Source: JBDSLU01 sp039916225
GTDB lineage: Bacteria > Acidobacteriota > Vicinamibacteria > Vicinamibacterales > Vicinamibacteraceae
Assembly (NCBI GenBank): GCA_039916225.1
Contig: JBDSLU010000292.1
Location: forward strand, 1 to 21,584
Length of the DNA: 21,584 nucleotides
Direction of reading: 5' to 3'
Each line of letters starts with the position of its first letter. Position 1 is the first letter of the stretch. Below, in pieces: positions 8,253-16,800 of the stretch. The position numbers and the translations under genes are program-made. The notes beneath the pieces were generated by a model that worked only from the letters and a program-made list of their open reading frames with translations, was not told the DNA's origin and searched no databases.

Positions 8253-8903
8253 GTGGATCAGGTAGCCATCCTCGTCACCGCGCCCACGGGGCCCGGCGTG
8301 CTCCATCAACTGACCGGCGTGATCGCCCGGCATGGCGGCGACATCACCAGCGTCGAGATCCTGAGCGACTGGGACGACCTCAGCCGGACCTATCTCGAGA
8401 TCACCGCGCCCGACACCACCGCGCTCGTCGACGAGCTGCGCGCTCTCGTGATCGTCCGCAGTCTGGAAGTGGCGGCGACGCTCAAGCGCATCTACGGCAA
8501 GCGCATCATCATCATGGGCGGCGGTGCCCAGGTCGGCCAGGTGGCCATCGGCGCCATCTCCGAGGCCGACCGTCACAACATTCGCGGTGAGAAGATCTCG
8601 GTCGATACGATCCCGCTGGTCGGCGAGCAGGCGCTGGCCGAAGCGGTCCGCGCCGTCGCCCGGCTGCCCCGCGCCCGCGCCCTCGTCCTCGCCGGATCGC
8701 TGATGGGCGGCGAGATCGAGGCTGCCGTGCGCGAGGTGCGCGGCCAGGGCCTGCTGGTGATCAGCCTGAACATGGCCGGCAGCGTGCCGGACGCCGCCGA
8801 CCTGGTGGTCACCGATCCGGTGCAGGCCGGGGTGATGGCGGTGATGGCGGTCGCCGAGACGGCCCGCTTCACCATCGAGCGGCTGAAGCGCCGCGTGTTC
8901 TAA
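8253..8903 (+). CDS. ACT-domain protein with DUF5612-like C-terminal domain
   Basis: A 216-residue cytoplasmic protein. Residues 1-75 form an ACT domain (VAILVTAPTGPGVLHQLTGV, HGGDITSVEIL), a small-molecule-binding regulatory fold common in amino-acid metabolism. The C-terminal half has RIIIMGGGAQVGQVAIGAIS, a nucleotide-binding-like glycine loop, then IRGEKISVDTIPLVGE and LVLAGSLMGGEIEAAVREVR. This arrangement resembles the ACT plus DUF5612 proteins known from archaea and some bacteria, which have no assigned function. A ligand-controlled regulator is a reasonable guess. The GTG start is supported by the -10 six bases upstream and by the ACT domain starting at residue 3. Confidence 0.75.
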   Translation: MDQVAILVTAPTGPGVLHQLTGVIARHGGDITSVEILSDWDDLSRTYLEITAPDTTALVDELRALVIVRSLEVAATLKRIYGKRIIIMGGGAQVGQVAIGAISEADRHNIRGEKISVDTIPLVGEQALAEAVRAVARLPRARALVLAGSLMGGEIEAAVREVRGQGLLVISLNMAGSVPDAADLVVTDPVQAGVMAVMAVAETARFTIERLKRRVF

Positions 8904-8907
8904 GCCG

Positions 8908-8926
8908 CGCCCGTCTCACGCGGGCG
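8908..8926. terminator. Inverted repeat at convergent junction (ACT gene versus FHA gene)
   Basis: A 6-bp perfect GC stem (CGCCCG/CGGGCG) with a 7-base loop occupies the 27-bp gap between two opposing stops. No U-tract. Confidence 0.4.
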
Positions 8927-8930
8927 GCGA

Positions 8931-9971
8931 TCAGTCGTCGCCCGACGTCGACCGATTGTCGTCGGCGAGGTGCGCTTCGAGGACCGCCTTGAGGGCCTTG
9001 GCCTCGTCGAGGAAGCGCGCGGTCGAGACCGTGGGCGCGACACGCAGCACGGGCGGCGCCAGCGTCGCGACGTACAGCTCCGGAAACACCCGGTTCTGCG
9101 ACTCGTAGTGGTGGATGCCGTAGAGCCCGACGCCGACCACGAAGAGCGAGCCCATCACCGCAGCCAGCGCCCGCGGACGTCCGGGCAGAAGGCGGCCGAT
9201 GTGCGCGCCGACAGCCCCCCAGCCGATGGCGCTGACGACCAGCGGCCCGATGCGGCTGGGCCACGACCAACCGGAGGCGAAGGCGGACACCGGCAGCAGC
9301 AACCCGGCCACGCCCATGCCGATGGTGCCGAGGAGCGCGATGCGGACGTGGCTCCAGAAGTCGAAGCGGTGGCGAATCAGCTTGGATCCCACCGACCAGA
9401 ACGCCGACCAGACGGCCACCGCGATGGGCCCACCGATCAGGATCGGCAGATAGTCGGTGAGGCGGCCGCCCGGATCGTCGTGCAGCCACAGGTCGGCGGC
9501 GTTCCAGGCCGAGAACAGCAGCATCAACAGCAGCACGGCGCGGAGGCTGCCGGAGGCCTCGGGCACCCACGGGCGCTCGGGGGACAGCGCGTCCGCGGCC
9601 CGTCGGATCCGCAGCCGCGTGCCGCCGATCTGCACCACATCGCCGGCGGCCAGCTCGGTCCGCTCGCCCGCCGCCACGCGCCGTCGCTTCTGCCAGACGC
9701 CGTTGATCGTCTCGCCGACCTGCAGCTGCAGGCTGCCGTCCTGATCGGTGATGGTCGCGTGCCGCGGCGCGACGTAGGGATCGTCGAGGACGACGTCACA
9801 GCCGATCGCGCGGCCGACGGTGACGGGCCAGCGGCGCACCGGCAGCGAGACGCGCGCCCGTCCGTCGCGATCGAGGACGTCGACGATCGCCAGGATCGGC
9901 GGATGGTCGATCACGGGCGACGAGATCGGCGGAGCGTCGATCGCGGTCGGCAGGATGGGCGGCTCGGTCAT
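8931..9971 (-). CDS. FHA-domain polytopic membrane protein
   Basis: A 346-residue protein. After a proline-rich start it has an FHA domain at about 48-125 (VTVGRAIGCDVVLDDPYV, then RHATI), a fold that binds phosphothreonine. Five hydrophobic helices follow at roughly 143-163, 174-194, 209-231, 241-260 and 267-287. If the FHA domain is cytoplasmic, the last ~58 residues are periplasmic; they include LDEAKALKAVLEAHLADD, a likely helix. The usual serine of the FHA recognition loop before RxH appears to be replaced by APRH, so ligand specificity may differ. Its ATG overlaps the stop of the upstream trypsin-like protease by four bases (ATGA), so the two are translationally coupled. This suggests a signal-transducing partner, perhaps linking a Ser/Thr kinase to the periplasmic protease. 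Confidence 0.85.
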   Translation of the reverse strand: MTEPPILPTAIDAPPISSPVIDHPPILAIVDVLDRDGRARVSLPVRRWPVTVGRAIGCDVVLDDPYVAPRHATITDQDGSLQLQVGETINGVWQKRRRVAAGERTELAAGDVVQIGGTRLRIRRAADALSPERPWVPEASGSLRAVLLLMLLFSAWNAADLWLHDDPGGRLTDYLPILIGGPIAVAVWSAFWSVGSKLIRHRFDFWSHVRIALLGTIGMGVAGLLLPVSAFASGWSWPSRIGPLVVSAIGWGAVGAHIGRLLPGRPRALAAVMGSLFVVGVGLYGIHHYESQNRVFPELYVATLAPPVLRVAPTVSTARFLDEAKALKAVLEAHLADDNRSTSGDD

Positions 9972-11335
9972 GGCGCGGCCGGTGTCCGGGTCAACCGGAA
10001 GCCGTTCAGATAGTGCGCGGCGAGCGCCAGCGCGTTGTCGAAGCTGACGCCCTGCGCGTCGAAGCGGCCCTGGACGCCTTGCTGCGGCGCGTCGACGGTG
10101 GCGACGAGCACGCTGACGTCGAACAAGCCGGTCAGCTTCTTGTAGGCCGACAGGCACAGGACCGCGCGCAGCGGCAGCCCGTCGCGGTCGACGTACCGCT
10201 CGTGGCACTGCGGCGCGGTCCGGGCCGTGTCGCCGGCCCCGCCGAAGCCTTCGTTGGCGAAACTCGCGCTGTAGCGCTGGGCGAAGCGCAGCGTGCCGAG
10301 CCTGGCGCCGTCGTAGGCCTCGTGGCGCACGTTCACCGCCCCCGTCGTCAGCCAGCCGGAGACGAAGACGCGCGTATCCATCTGGCACTCGGCGTGCTCG
10401 AACTCGAGGCCCTTGGCTTCGGCCGGCGTGCTGCGGCCCCAGCACCGCATGAACGTCTCCTGCGGCAGCGGGATCACGTAGCGCGGATGCCCGGCCTGCC
10501 GCCACGGCTGGCTCAGGACACGCGCCGTGAGCGCCGCCTGGTGCGCCTGCAGTTGCTCGACCAGGGCCGGATAGGCCGGCCCGGTCAGCGGCGCCGCCCC
10601 GCGGACCCGCTGCAGCAGGTCTTCGGCGAAGGTGGCCGGCACCAGGAAGCTGATCTGCTCGCCATCGCGACGCGCCGCCACGTTGATGCCGATGACCGCG
10701 CCCTGTTCGTCGAGGGTCGGCCCGCCGCTGACGCCGGGGTTGAGCGAGCCGGCGAAGAAGATCGTCGGATAGAAGCTGCGCTCGACGAGCCCGTTGTAGG
10801 TGCCTTCGATGACGGCGAAGCCGACGTCGAGCGGATTGCCGAGCGAGTAGATGCGCTCGCCTTGCGCGAGCGGCTGCTCGCGATGCCGGAACGCCAGCGT
10901 GCCGCGGCCGGCGAGGGGCGCCGGATCGGCCGGCTTGACCACGGCGAGATCGTGGATGGCGTCGAAGCCGAGGAGCTGGAGCGGACCTTCGCGGCGATCG
11001 GCGGTGCTGTAGACGAGCCGATAGCGCTCCGGCTGGAGCGCCGCCTGGCTGACCACGTGGTAGTTGGTGAGGATGTGGCCGTCGGCGCTGACCAGGAACC
11101 CTGAGCCGACGCTGGCCTGGCTGTCCTGGCCTTTGAGCAGCGTCCGCACCTGGAGCAGCTGGCCTTTGGCTTCCTGGTAGATGCGCTGCGCCGAGGCCGA
11201 TACCGGCGTGGGCACCGCGGGCGGCACGGCGATCGGTGGCGGTTGTTGCGCCGCCACGAAAACGCCCCCTGCCGCCACGAGCGCGACGGCCGCGGTTCCG
11301 GCGGCGCGGAGGCAGGCGACGCGGGACCAGAGCAC
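9968..11335 (-). CDS. Secreted trypsin-like serine protease (S1/HtrA-like, no PDZ seen)
   Basis: A 455-residue protein. The signal peptide is about residues 1-30 (basic residues, then AVALVAAGGVFVAA). The chymotrypsin-fold triad is H93 in LTNYHVV, D129 in HDLAVVK and S203 in NPGVSGGP; the common GNSGG here reads GVSGG. The C-terminal ~230 residues are not a recognisable PDZ domain. They hold four cysteines (MRCWG, AECQMD, PQCHER, AVLCLS) that could form disulfides. The GTG at 11335 is chosen over the ATG at 11359: TACAAT lies six bases before it, and it gives a clean signal peptide. It lies 61 bp downstream of imuB but with its own promoter, and overlaps the FHA gene by ATGA. Confidence 0.87.
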   Translation of the reverse strand: MLWSRVACLRAAGTAAVALVAAGGVFVAAQQPPPIAVPPAVPTPVSASAQRIYQEAKGQLLQVRTLLKGQDSQASVGSGFLVSADGHILTNYHVVSQAALQPERYRLVYSTADRREGPLQLLGFDAIHDLAVVKPADPAPLAGRGTLAFRHREQPLAQGERIYSLGNPLDVGFAVIEGTYNGLVERSFYPTIFFAGSLNPGVSGGPTLDEQGAVIGINVAARRDGEQISFLVPATFAEDLLQRVRGAAPLTGPAYPALVEQLQAHQAALTARVLSQPWRQAGHPRYVIPLPQETFMRCWGRSTPAEAKGLEFEHAECQMDTRVFVSGWLTTGAVNVRHEAYDGARLGTLRFAQRYSASFANEGFGGAGDTARTAPQCHERYVDRDGLPLRAVLCLSAYKKLTGLFDVSVLVATVDAPQQGVQGRFDAQGVSFDNALALAAHYLNGFRLTRTPAAP

Positions 11336-11341
11336 GCGCGG

Positions 11342-11347
11342 ATTGTA
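11342..11347 (-). promoter_or_regulatory. -10 element of the protease-FHA operon, leaderless layout
   Basis: On the minus strand TACAAT is followed by six bases and GTG at 11335. This is the strongest reason for preferring that start. Confidence 0.5.
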
Positions 11348-11360
11348 GCGCGTCGGCATC

Positions 11361-11388
11361 CGGCTCGCGTCCGGCGCGGCCCGAGCCG
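11361..11388 (-). terminator. Terminator-like hairpin after imuB
   Basis: A 7-bp stem (CGGCTCG/CGAGCCG) with a 14-base GC-rich loop lies between the imuB stop and the protease promoter. There is no U-tract. It would separate the mutasome operon from the protease operon. Confidence 0.35.
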
Positions 11389-11396
11389 TGGGCGCG

Positions 11397-13052
11397 TCAG
11401 TCGATCAGCGCGGCGACGACCCAGCGATCCCGTCGTCGGTCCCTGGCCAGGCGCAACGCGCATCCCGACTCGACGACGACGTCCCATTCGTCGTCGTCCC
11501 AGGCGGTCGCGGGTTCGTCACTCCACACCGATGGATCCGGCTGCCAGACGGATTCGATCGCGACCGGTCGCAGCAGCGGCACGGCCGCACCATCCGCGCT
11601 GGCGGCCATGGCAAGGTCGCCGTCGAACGCGGCGCTCCCGGTGCGCCACCAGTCGCCGGACGATCGCCACGGCCCCGCCGCCTGACGCACGGCCCCGAGT
11701 CGCGGCAACCGTCGCGACTCGAGCGAGCGCACGCGGACCGGCCGGCCGCGATCGAGATCCACCCGCACCGGCGGCGGCGACCGGAACCGGCGCAGCGTCA
11801 GGCGGGCCGCGGCGGCCGTCTCGGCCTCGACCGCGGCGGGCCTTTCGGCCACGGCGGGCGTTTCGGCCACGGCGAGCAGCCCACCCGCCGTCAGTCCGCC
11901 GAAGGGCCGCATCCCGATGGCGCCGCCGCGGTGCGTGTCGAGGGCCACCGGGCAGCCGACGCGGCCATCGCCCATCACCGCGCGCAGCCGGGCGGTCAGC
12001 GTGGCGATCGTCTCGGGCCGCGGATGCGCCCGGGCCAGCAGCGACGGCTGCACGATGCGGCCGCCGACCGGCTCGAAGGTCACCGTCAGCACGTCGATCC
12101 CGGCCGGCGGCGGATGCGATTCCAGATCGAGGACGATGAGCGTGCGCAACACGCGCGGATCACGCATCGGCATCGGCAGGCCGAGACGCCGCACGTAGAG
12201 CTCGCGGGTGACCAGCCGCAGCGTCGTCTGCAGCGTGACCGTGCCGAGGCCGCCGAGATCGAGCCGCGCGCAGAGAGGCTCGATCACCCGGCCGAGCGCG
12301 AACGCCAGCGGCTCGATGGCCTCGATCGGCCACTCGAACGCGCACGTCGCCTCGAAGGGCTGTGGTTCGGCGGTCGGGACCAGCGGGCGGGCGTCGAGCC
12401 CGCGGGCCATCGCGTGCCAGCCCAGCCCCGCCGCCCCGAGGCGCTCGAACAGGTCGGCGGCCGGCAGCGCGGCCAGCGCACCGAGCGTGACCAACCCCCA
12501 TCGCCGCCACAAGGCGAGCGGCACGTCGGCATCGAGCCCAGAGACGGCGGATGCGTGAGCGCGCGAGCGGGCCGTCTTGCCTCGTGGCTGCCCGCCGTGT
12601 TCGCGTGGCCCGCGCCCCGCCTCGAGCCCGGAGAGCCGCGCGATGAGTGCGATCGGCAGCGGCGCGAGGGCGGCCGCCTCGGCTCCCGCCGGAACGGTGA
12701 CGGCCGCGCCAGGCGCCGTGGGATCGAGCGAGGCCGAAGCGATCCGCGCCGCGCCGTCGAGGGCCACGAGCAGCGCCGCGGTCCGCGTCGCCGCGATCGC
12801 GACGGCCGAGGGTACGCCGCGATCGGCCGCCTGCTGCCGGCACAGTGCCGCGACCTGCGCGTCCTGCCCGAACAGCCGCGCCAACCCACGCGCGTCGATG
12901 ACCACGACGCCGGGCCCGACGATCTCGACCCGCGGCGACGCCCCGCGGGCCACGGCGGCGAGCGCGTCGGTCGCCGCCGCGACGTTGGCGGCGGGGGGCA
13001 TGGCGGGCAGGGCCGTCAGGGCGGCAGCAAGGGCGCAGAACATGCGGGGCAC
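11397..13052 (-). CDS. imuB: ImuB, catalytically inactive Y-family polymerase-like mutasome subunit
   Basis: A 551-residue protein. The N-terminal palm has MFCALAAALTALP where active Y-family enzymes carry the first metal-binding aspartate, and GVVVIDARGLARLFG where they carry the SxDE pair. The catalytic acids are therefore not intact, as in known ImuB proteins. Helix-hairpin-helix-like segments follow (LVTLGALAALPAADLFERLG), then a little-finger-like region. The C-terminal tail SGDWWRTGS and RDRRRDRWVVAALID matches ImuB tails. ImuB bridges the beta clamp, ImuA and DnaE2 in SOS mutagenesis; I saw no clear clamp-binding motif. A low-complexity AVAETP/AVAERP linker is present. The GTG abuts the imuA TAG directly; an ATG at 13043 is an alternative start. 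Confidence 0.88.
   Translation of the reverse strand: MPRMFCALAAALTALPAMPPAANVAAATDALAAVARGASPRVEIVGPGVVVIDARGLARLFGQDAQVAALCRQQAADRGVPSAVAIAATRTAALLVALDGAARIASASLDPTAPGAAVTVPAGAEAAALAPLPIALIARLSGLEAGRGPREHGGQPRGKTARSRAHASAVSGLDADVPLALWRRWGLVTLGALAALPAADLFERLGAAGLGWHAMARGLDARPLVPTAEPQPFEATCAFEWPIEAIEPLAFALGRVIEPLCARLDLGGLGTVTLQTTLRLVTRELYVRRLGLPMPMRDPRVLRTLIVLDLESHPPPAGIDVLTVTFEPVGGRIVQPSLLARAHPRPETIATLTARLRAVMGDGRVGCPVALDTHRGGAIGMRPFGGLTAGGLLAVAETPAVAERPAAVEAETAAAARLTLRRFRSPPPVRVDLDRGRPVRVRSLESRRLPRLGAVRQAAGPWRSSGDWWRTGSAAFDGDLAMAASADGAAVPLLRPVAIESVWQPDPSVWSDEPATAWDDDEWDVVVESGCALRLARDRRRDRWVVAALID
11835..11870 (-). repeat. Two tandem 18-bp units inside imuB
   Basis: 11835-11852 and 11853-11870 are identical except for one base. 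They encode AVAETP and AVAERP in a low-complexity linker. The repeat keeps the frame, so it could expand or contract by six residues. Confidence 0.7.
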
Positions 13053-13745
13053 CTACAGCCGTCGGGCGGTCCGGACATGCGCCGAGAGGGACAGCCCGGC
13101 CAATCGGCGGGCGCGACGACTCTCCCCCACCCACACCGCCGTCGCCGTCGACGCCGACAGCTCGAGCGTCACGCCGCGGGCGCTCCGGGCGACCGGCGTG
13201 GGGGCGAGCACCAGCGCGACGGTGTCCCGGCCTTCGACGAACCGTTGCAGACGCCGCCAGGTGGTGAACGGCAGGCGGGCGAGATCGCTCGACGACACGT
13301 CGCCCAGATCGAGCGCGACGACGGCGAACCCGCCGGCCTCGAGCACCAGGCCGAACGCCTTGATGGCGCGCTCGAGGAGAACGTGCGGCCGCGGCACGCC
13401 GGCCGGATCGCCGCGCGCCCAGAGCAGATGATCGAGCGTCAGGCCCGCGGCCTGCGCCGAATCGGCATCGAACGTATCGTGGGTATCGATGAGGGCGGCG
13501 AGGTCACCGCGGGCCGTGGCGGCCGCCAGCGAGGCGGTCATCAGGCTGGTACGACCGGAAGAGGCCGGTCCGACGATTTCCGACGTTTCGCCACAGGGCC
13601 ACCCCCCGGCCAGGCGCGGATCGAGCCAGGGCAGGCCGGTCGGCACGGACCGAACCGGTTCGGGCGGCGCACAGGCATCGGTGACCGTCCGGTCGAGGCG
13701 TCGGGCCCGCAGCAGGGCTTCGATATGAAGTCGAGCGGCCTGCAT
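13053..13745 (-). CDS. imuA: ImuA, RecA-like mutasome subunit
   Basis: A 230-residue RecA-related protein, shorter than RecA as is usual for ImuA. A TGLPWLDPRLAGGWPCGETSE segment (36-56, shown in part) leads into the phosphate loop VGPASSGRTSL, where the Walker A lysine is replaced by arginine (R65). LIDTHDTFDADSAQAAGL then parallels the RecA Walker B approach region, with LDHLLWAR after it. ImuA is thought to regulate or assemble ImuB-DnaE2 rather than act as a recombinase. The gene is first in an imuA-imuB operon with no gap. A TTCGC direct-repeat operator lies eight bases before its ATG, matching dnaE2, so both units should be induced together. Confidence 0.85.
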   Translation of the reverse strand: MQAARLHIEALLRARRLDRTVTDACAPPEPVRSVPTGLPWLDPRLAGGWPCGETSEIVGPASSGRTSLMTASLAAATARGDLAALIDTHDTFDADSAQAAGLTLDHLLWARGDPAGVPRPHVLLERAIKAFGLVLEAGGFAVVALDLGDVSSSDLARLPFTTWRRLQRFVEGRDTVALVLAPTPVARSARGVTLELSASTATAVWVGESRRARRLAGLSLSAHVRTARRL

Positions 13746-13753
13746 GGCCTATC

Positions 13754-13769
13754 TTCGCTATTTGTTCGC
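13754..13769. promoter_or_regulatory. Putative SOS/LexA-type operator of imuA-imuB (direct repeat)
   Basis: Plus strand TTCGC (13754-13758), six bases, TTCGC (13765-13769), the same 11-bp-period direct repeat as at dnaE2 (719-734). It overlaps the proposed -10 and the spacer of imuA. It also abuts a CATAAT that could serve the divergent histidine kinase gene, so one bound repressor could control both. Confidence 0.7.
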
Positions 13770-13775
13770 CATAAT
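13770..13775 (+). promoter_or_regulatory. Possible -10 element of the hybrid histidine kinase gene
   Basis: CATAAT lies on the plus strand directly next to the imuA operator. It would give a leader of roughly 58 bases to the GTG at 13840. No good -35 was seen. Confidence 0.3.
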
Positions 13776-13839
13776 TCAAGCCCCTGCGCGCCGACGGCTA
13801 AACCACCGGCCGCCGCTGCCGATTGAACACCCAGTCATC

Positions 13840-16800
13840 GTGTCGACTACCCTTCATCGACTGCCGTCCCGTGCCGTGGCCGTCGGCGTGTGCCTGTTCG
13901 CCTGGCATGGTGCCGGCGCGCCCCTGCAGGCCCAGTCCCCGCCGCCGTCGACGTACAACGCGCTCTACCTGCTCGACACCGTCGGAGCGATCCGCGGCGT
14001 CCGCCCGGACAAGGCCGGCCTGCACTATCCCGTGGCGGTGCGCGCCACCGTGACGTTCGTCGATCCCATCTGGCGCACCATTTACGTCCAGGATGCGACC
14101 GGCGGCGTCCTCGTTCGCCACGACAATGCCGCCGATGTCCGCGTCGGCGACCGCCTGCAGATCGATGGCGTCACCGATGCCGGCGATCCCCTTCCCATCG
14201 TCGTCGCCGAGCACGTGACGAAGCTGGGGACGGACACGCTGCCCGACGCGCTGCCCTTCCAGCCAAGCCGCACGCTGCAGTATCTCGACGACGCCGAGCG
14301 CATCAAGGTCGCTGGCGTCATCCAGCGCGTCGGCACCGACACGCCTGGCCACGTCGTCGCCGAGCTCGTCGCGTTCGACGGCTCCGCCTTCCACCTGACG
14401 ATCGCCGGCCACGGGCAGCAGCCGCTGCCGGAGACGCTGATCAACGCGGAAGTGACCGTGACGGGCGTCCTCGCCCGGCTGATCCTGCCCGAGCCGCAGA
14501 CGCGCACCCTGCACCTGCTCGTGCCCCATCGCGACGCCATCACGGTGACTCGCCCACCGGCGCCCGATCCCTTCGAAACCTTCGCCCCCAGCGCCGGCCC
14601 GCTCGAGCACCGGACGCCGGCGGTGACGCCGTATCGCCTCCGCGCCCGCGGCGTCGTCACGTTCGCGACGAGCACGCAGGTGTTCCTCGAGGGCGACCGT
14701 GGCGCGTTCCGCGTCGACCTCGACGCCGGCCAGGACGTGCCCAAGGTCGGCACGGAGATCGAAGCCGCGGGATTCGTCGCGCCCGGCGATACGCCCGCCC
14801 TCCGCTACGCCTTGCTGCGCGCCACCGGCGCTCCGCCCCGCGTGCAGGAAGCCGTGTCGCGACCGCTCTCGCACCTCCTCCGCGACGACGCCGCCGGCCG
14901 GCTGACACGCACCGCGGCCTTCATGGTCGAGGAGCACGTCAAGGGCCAGGACCAGCACTTCACCCTCATCGAGGACGACGTCGTGGTGACGGCGACCGTC
15001 CCGATCGCGCAGGGCCGGCCGCTCTCGATCGCCCCCGGCAGCCGGGTCGAACTGACCGGCGTCCCCGAGCGTCTCGACGGCATCCCGCCGACGACGGCGC
15101 GGCCGCGCGCGGTGCGCCTGTGGCTGCGCAGCGCCGACGACATCCACGTCGTCGCCAGCCCCTCGATCCTGTCGCGCACGGCGCTGGCCGCCGGCGCGGT
15201 ACTGCTCGTCGGCCTGCTCGGCGCGTTGACGTGGATCGCGCAGCTCTGGCGCCAGCGCCGCACGACCGAGGCCCGGCTGGCCCGCAGCCGCGAGCAGGAG
15301 GCCCTGCTCGGCCGCCAGCACGACGAGCTGATCGAGCACGCCAACGATCTCATCTGCACCTGGGACGCCACCGGCACCATCACCAGCTTCAACCGCGCCG
15401 GGCAGCGGATGAGCGGCCGGCTGCGCCAGGACGTCCTCGGCCGGCAGCTCGCCGAAGTAGCGCCGCCGACGCGGGCCGCGCACGTCGCCGATCTGGTGAC
15501 GCGCTCGCTGCGCGCCGAGGGCCCGCTGACCTTCGAGGTCGAGCTCCTCACGCCGGACGGCAACACGCTGACCGTCGAGATGACGACGCGGCCGCTGCAC
15601 GAGGGCGGCGACGCCATCCAGGCCGTCGGCCGCGACATCACCCTGCGCAAGCAGGGCGAGATGGTGCTGCAGCGGGCCAAGGAAGCGGCCGAATCGGCGT
15701 CGCGCGCCAAGAGCGACTTCGTCGCCAACATCAGCCACGAGATCCGCACGCCGATGAACGGCATCATCGGGCTCTCGGAACTCCTCGATCGCACCACCCT
15801 CGACGTCGAGCAGCGCGACTACGTCGACCTGCTGCGCCGTTCCGGCCAGTCGCTGCTGCGCCTGGTCAACGACGTCCTCGACTTCTCGAAGATCGAAGCC
15901 GGCCGTCTCGAGCTGGCCCAGGATCGCTTCGACCTCCCGGCCTGGTTCGCCGACACCATCGCCTCGCTGCAGGTGCAATCGCGCGGCAAGGGGCTGACGC
16001 TGCTGTCGTCGGTCGACGGCCGGCTGCCGCGCACAGCCATCGGCGATGCCGGGCGCCTGAAGCAGGTGCTCGTCAACCTGGTCGGCAACGCCGTCAAGTT
16101 CAGCGAGCCCGGCGATCGCCACCTGCGCGCCGACCTGGTCGCGATGCCGGTCGACTTCAAGGACACCGGCGACATCCACCTGCGCGTCGAGGTCCTGTCG
16201 ATGAACGACCGCGGCTGCGAGCTGCACCTGAGCGTGCAGGACCACGGCATCGGCATTCCGGCCGACAAGCAGTCGCACATCTTCGAGCCGTTCACCCAGG
16301 CCGACGAATCGGCCACGCGGCGCTACGGCGGCACCGGCCTCGGCCTGGCCGTCTCCGCGTCGATCGTCCGGGCCATGGGCGGACGCATCTGGGTCGAGAG
16401 CGAAGTCGGGCGCGGCAGCACGTTCCACTTCACCGTGCAGCTGACGACGACGGCGCGCGGCGACTCGGGTCCCGACGGGGCGGGCTCGTTCGATGGCGAA
16501 TCGACCGCAACCACTACGCGGATCGCGCTGCCGGCGACCAAGGCCGTGACCGGAACGGGGCGCGACCTCGAGGCCCCCGCCGCACTGGCGCCGCCGCTGG
16601 TCACTCTGAAGGTCCTGCTCGCCGAAGACAACGAAGTGAACCAGCGCATCGCCCTGGCGATGCTGAAGCGCCTCGGGCACCGCGCCGTGCTCGCCCCGAA
16701 CGGCCAGGCCGCCGTCGACCTCACCGAGCGCGAAGCGTTCGACGTGGTGCTGATGGACGTGCAGATGCCGGAGCTGAGCGGCCTCGACGCCGCCACGATG

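Larger units (their letters stand above)
13751..13779 (-). promoter_or_regulatory. imuA-imuB promoter
   Basis: Minus strand: TTGAAT (13774-13779), a 17-bp spacer, GAAGAT (13751-13756), five bases, ATG. The -35 is fair and the -10 weak. The layout aligns base for base, with one gap, to the dnaE2 promoter. Confidence 0.5.

Noticed and set aside
8832..8857. Short GATGGCGGT duplication inside the ACT-domain gene
   Set aside because: It encodes VMAVMAV in a helix and is two short units only; normal coding low complexity.
11388..13826. Plus-strand open frame of 812 codons opposite imuA-imuB
   Set aside because: It is arginine- and glycine-rich low-complexity sequence with no motifs. It mirrors the GC bias of the imuA/imuB codons, whose products match known families.
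13744..13839. N-terminal extension of the histidine kinase to ATG 13744
   Set aside because: It would run through the imuA operator and place 32 residues before the signal peptide. No -10 fits that start, although it cannot be fully excluded.
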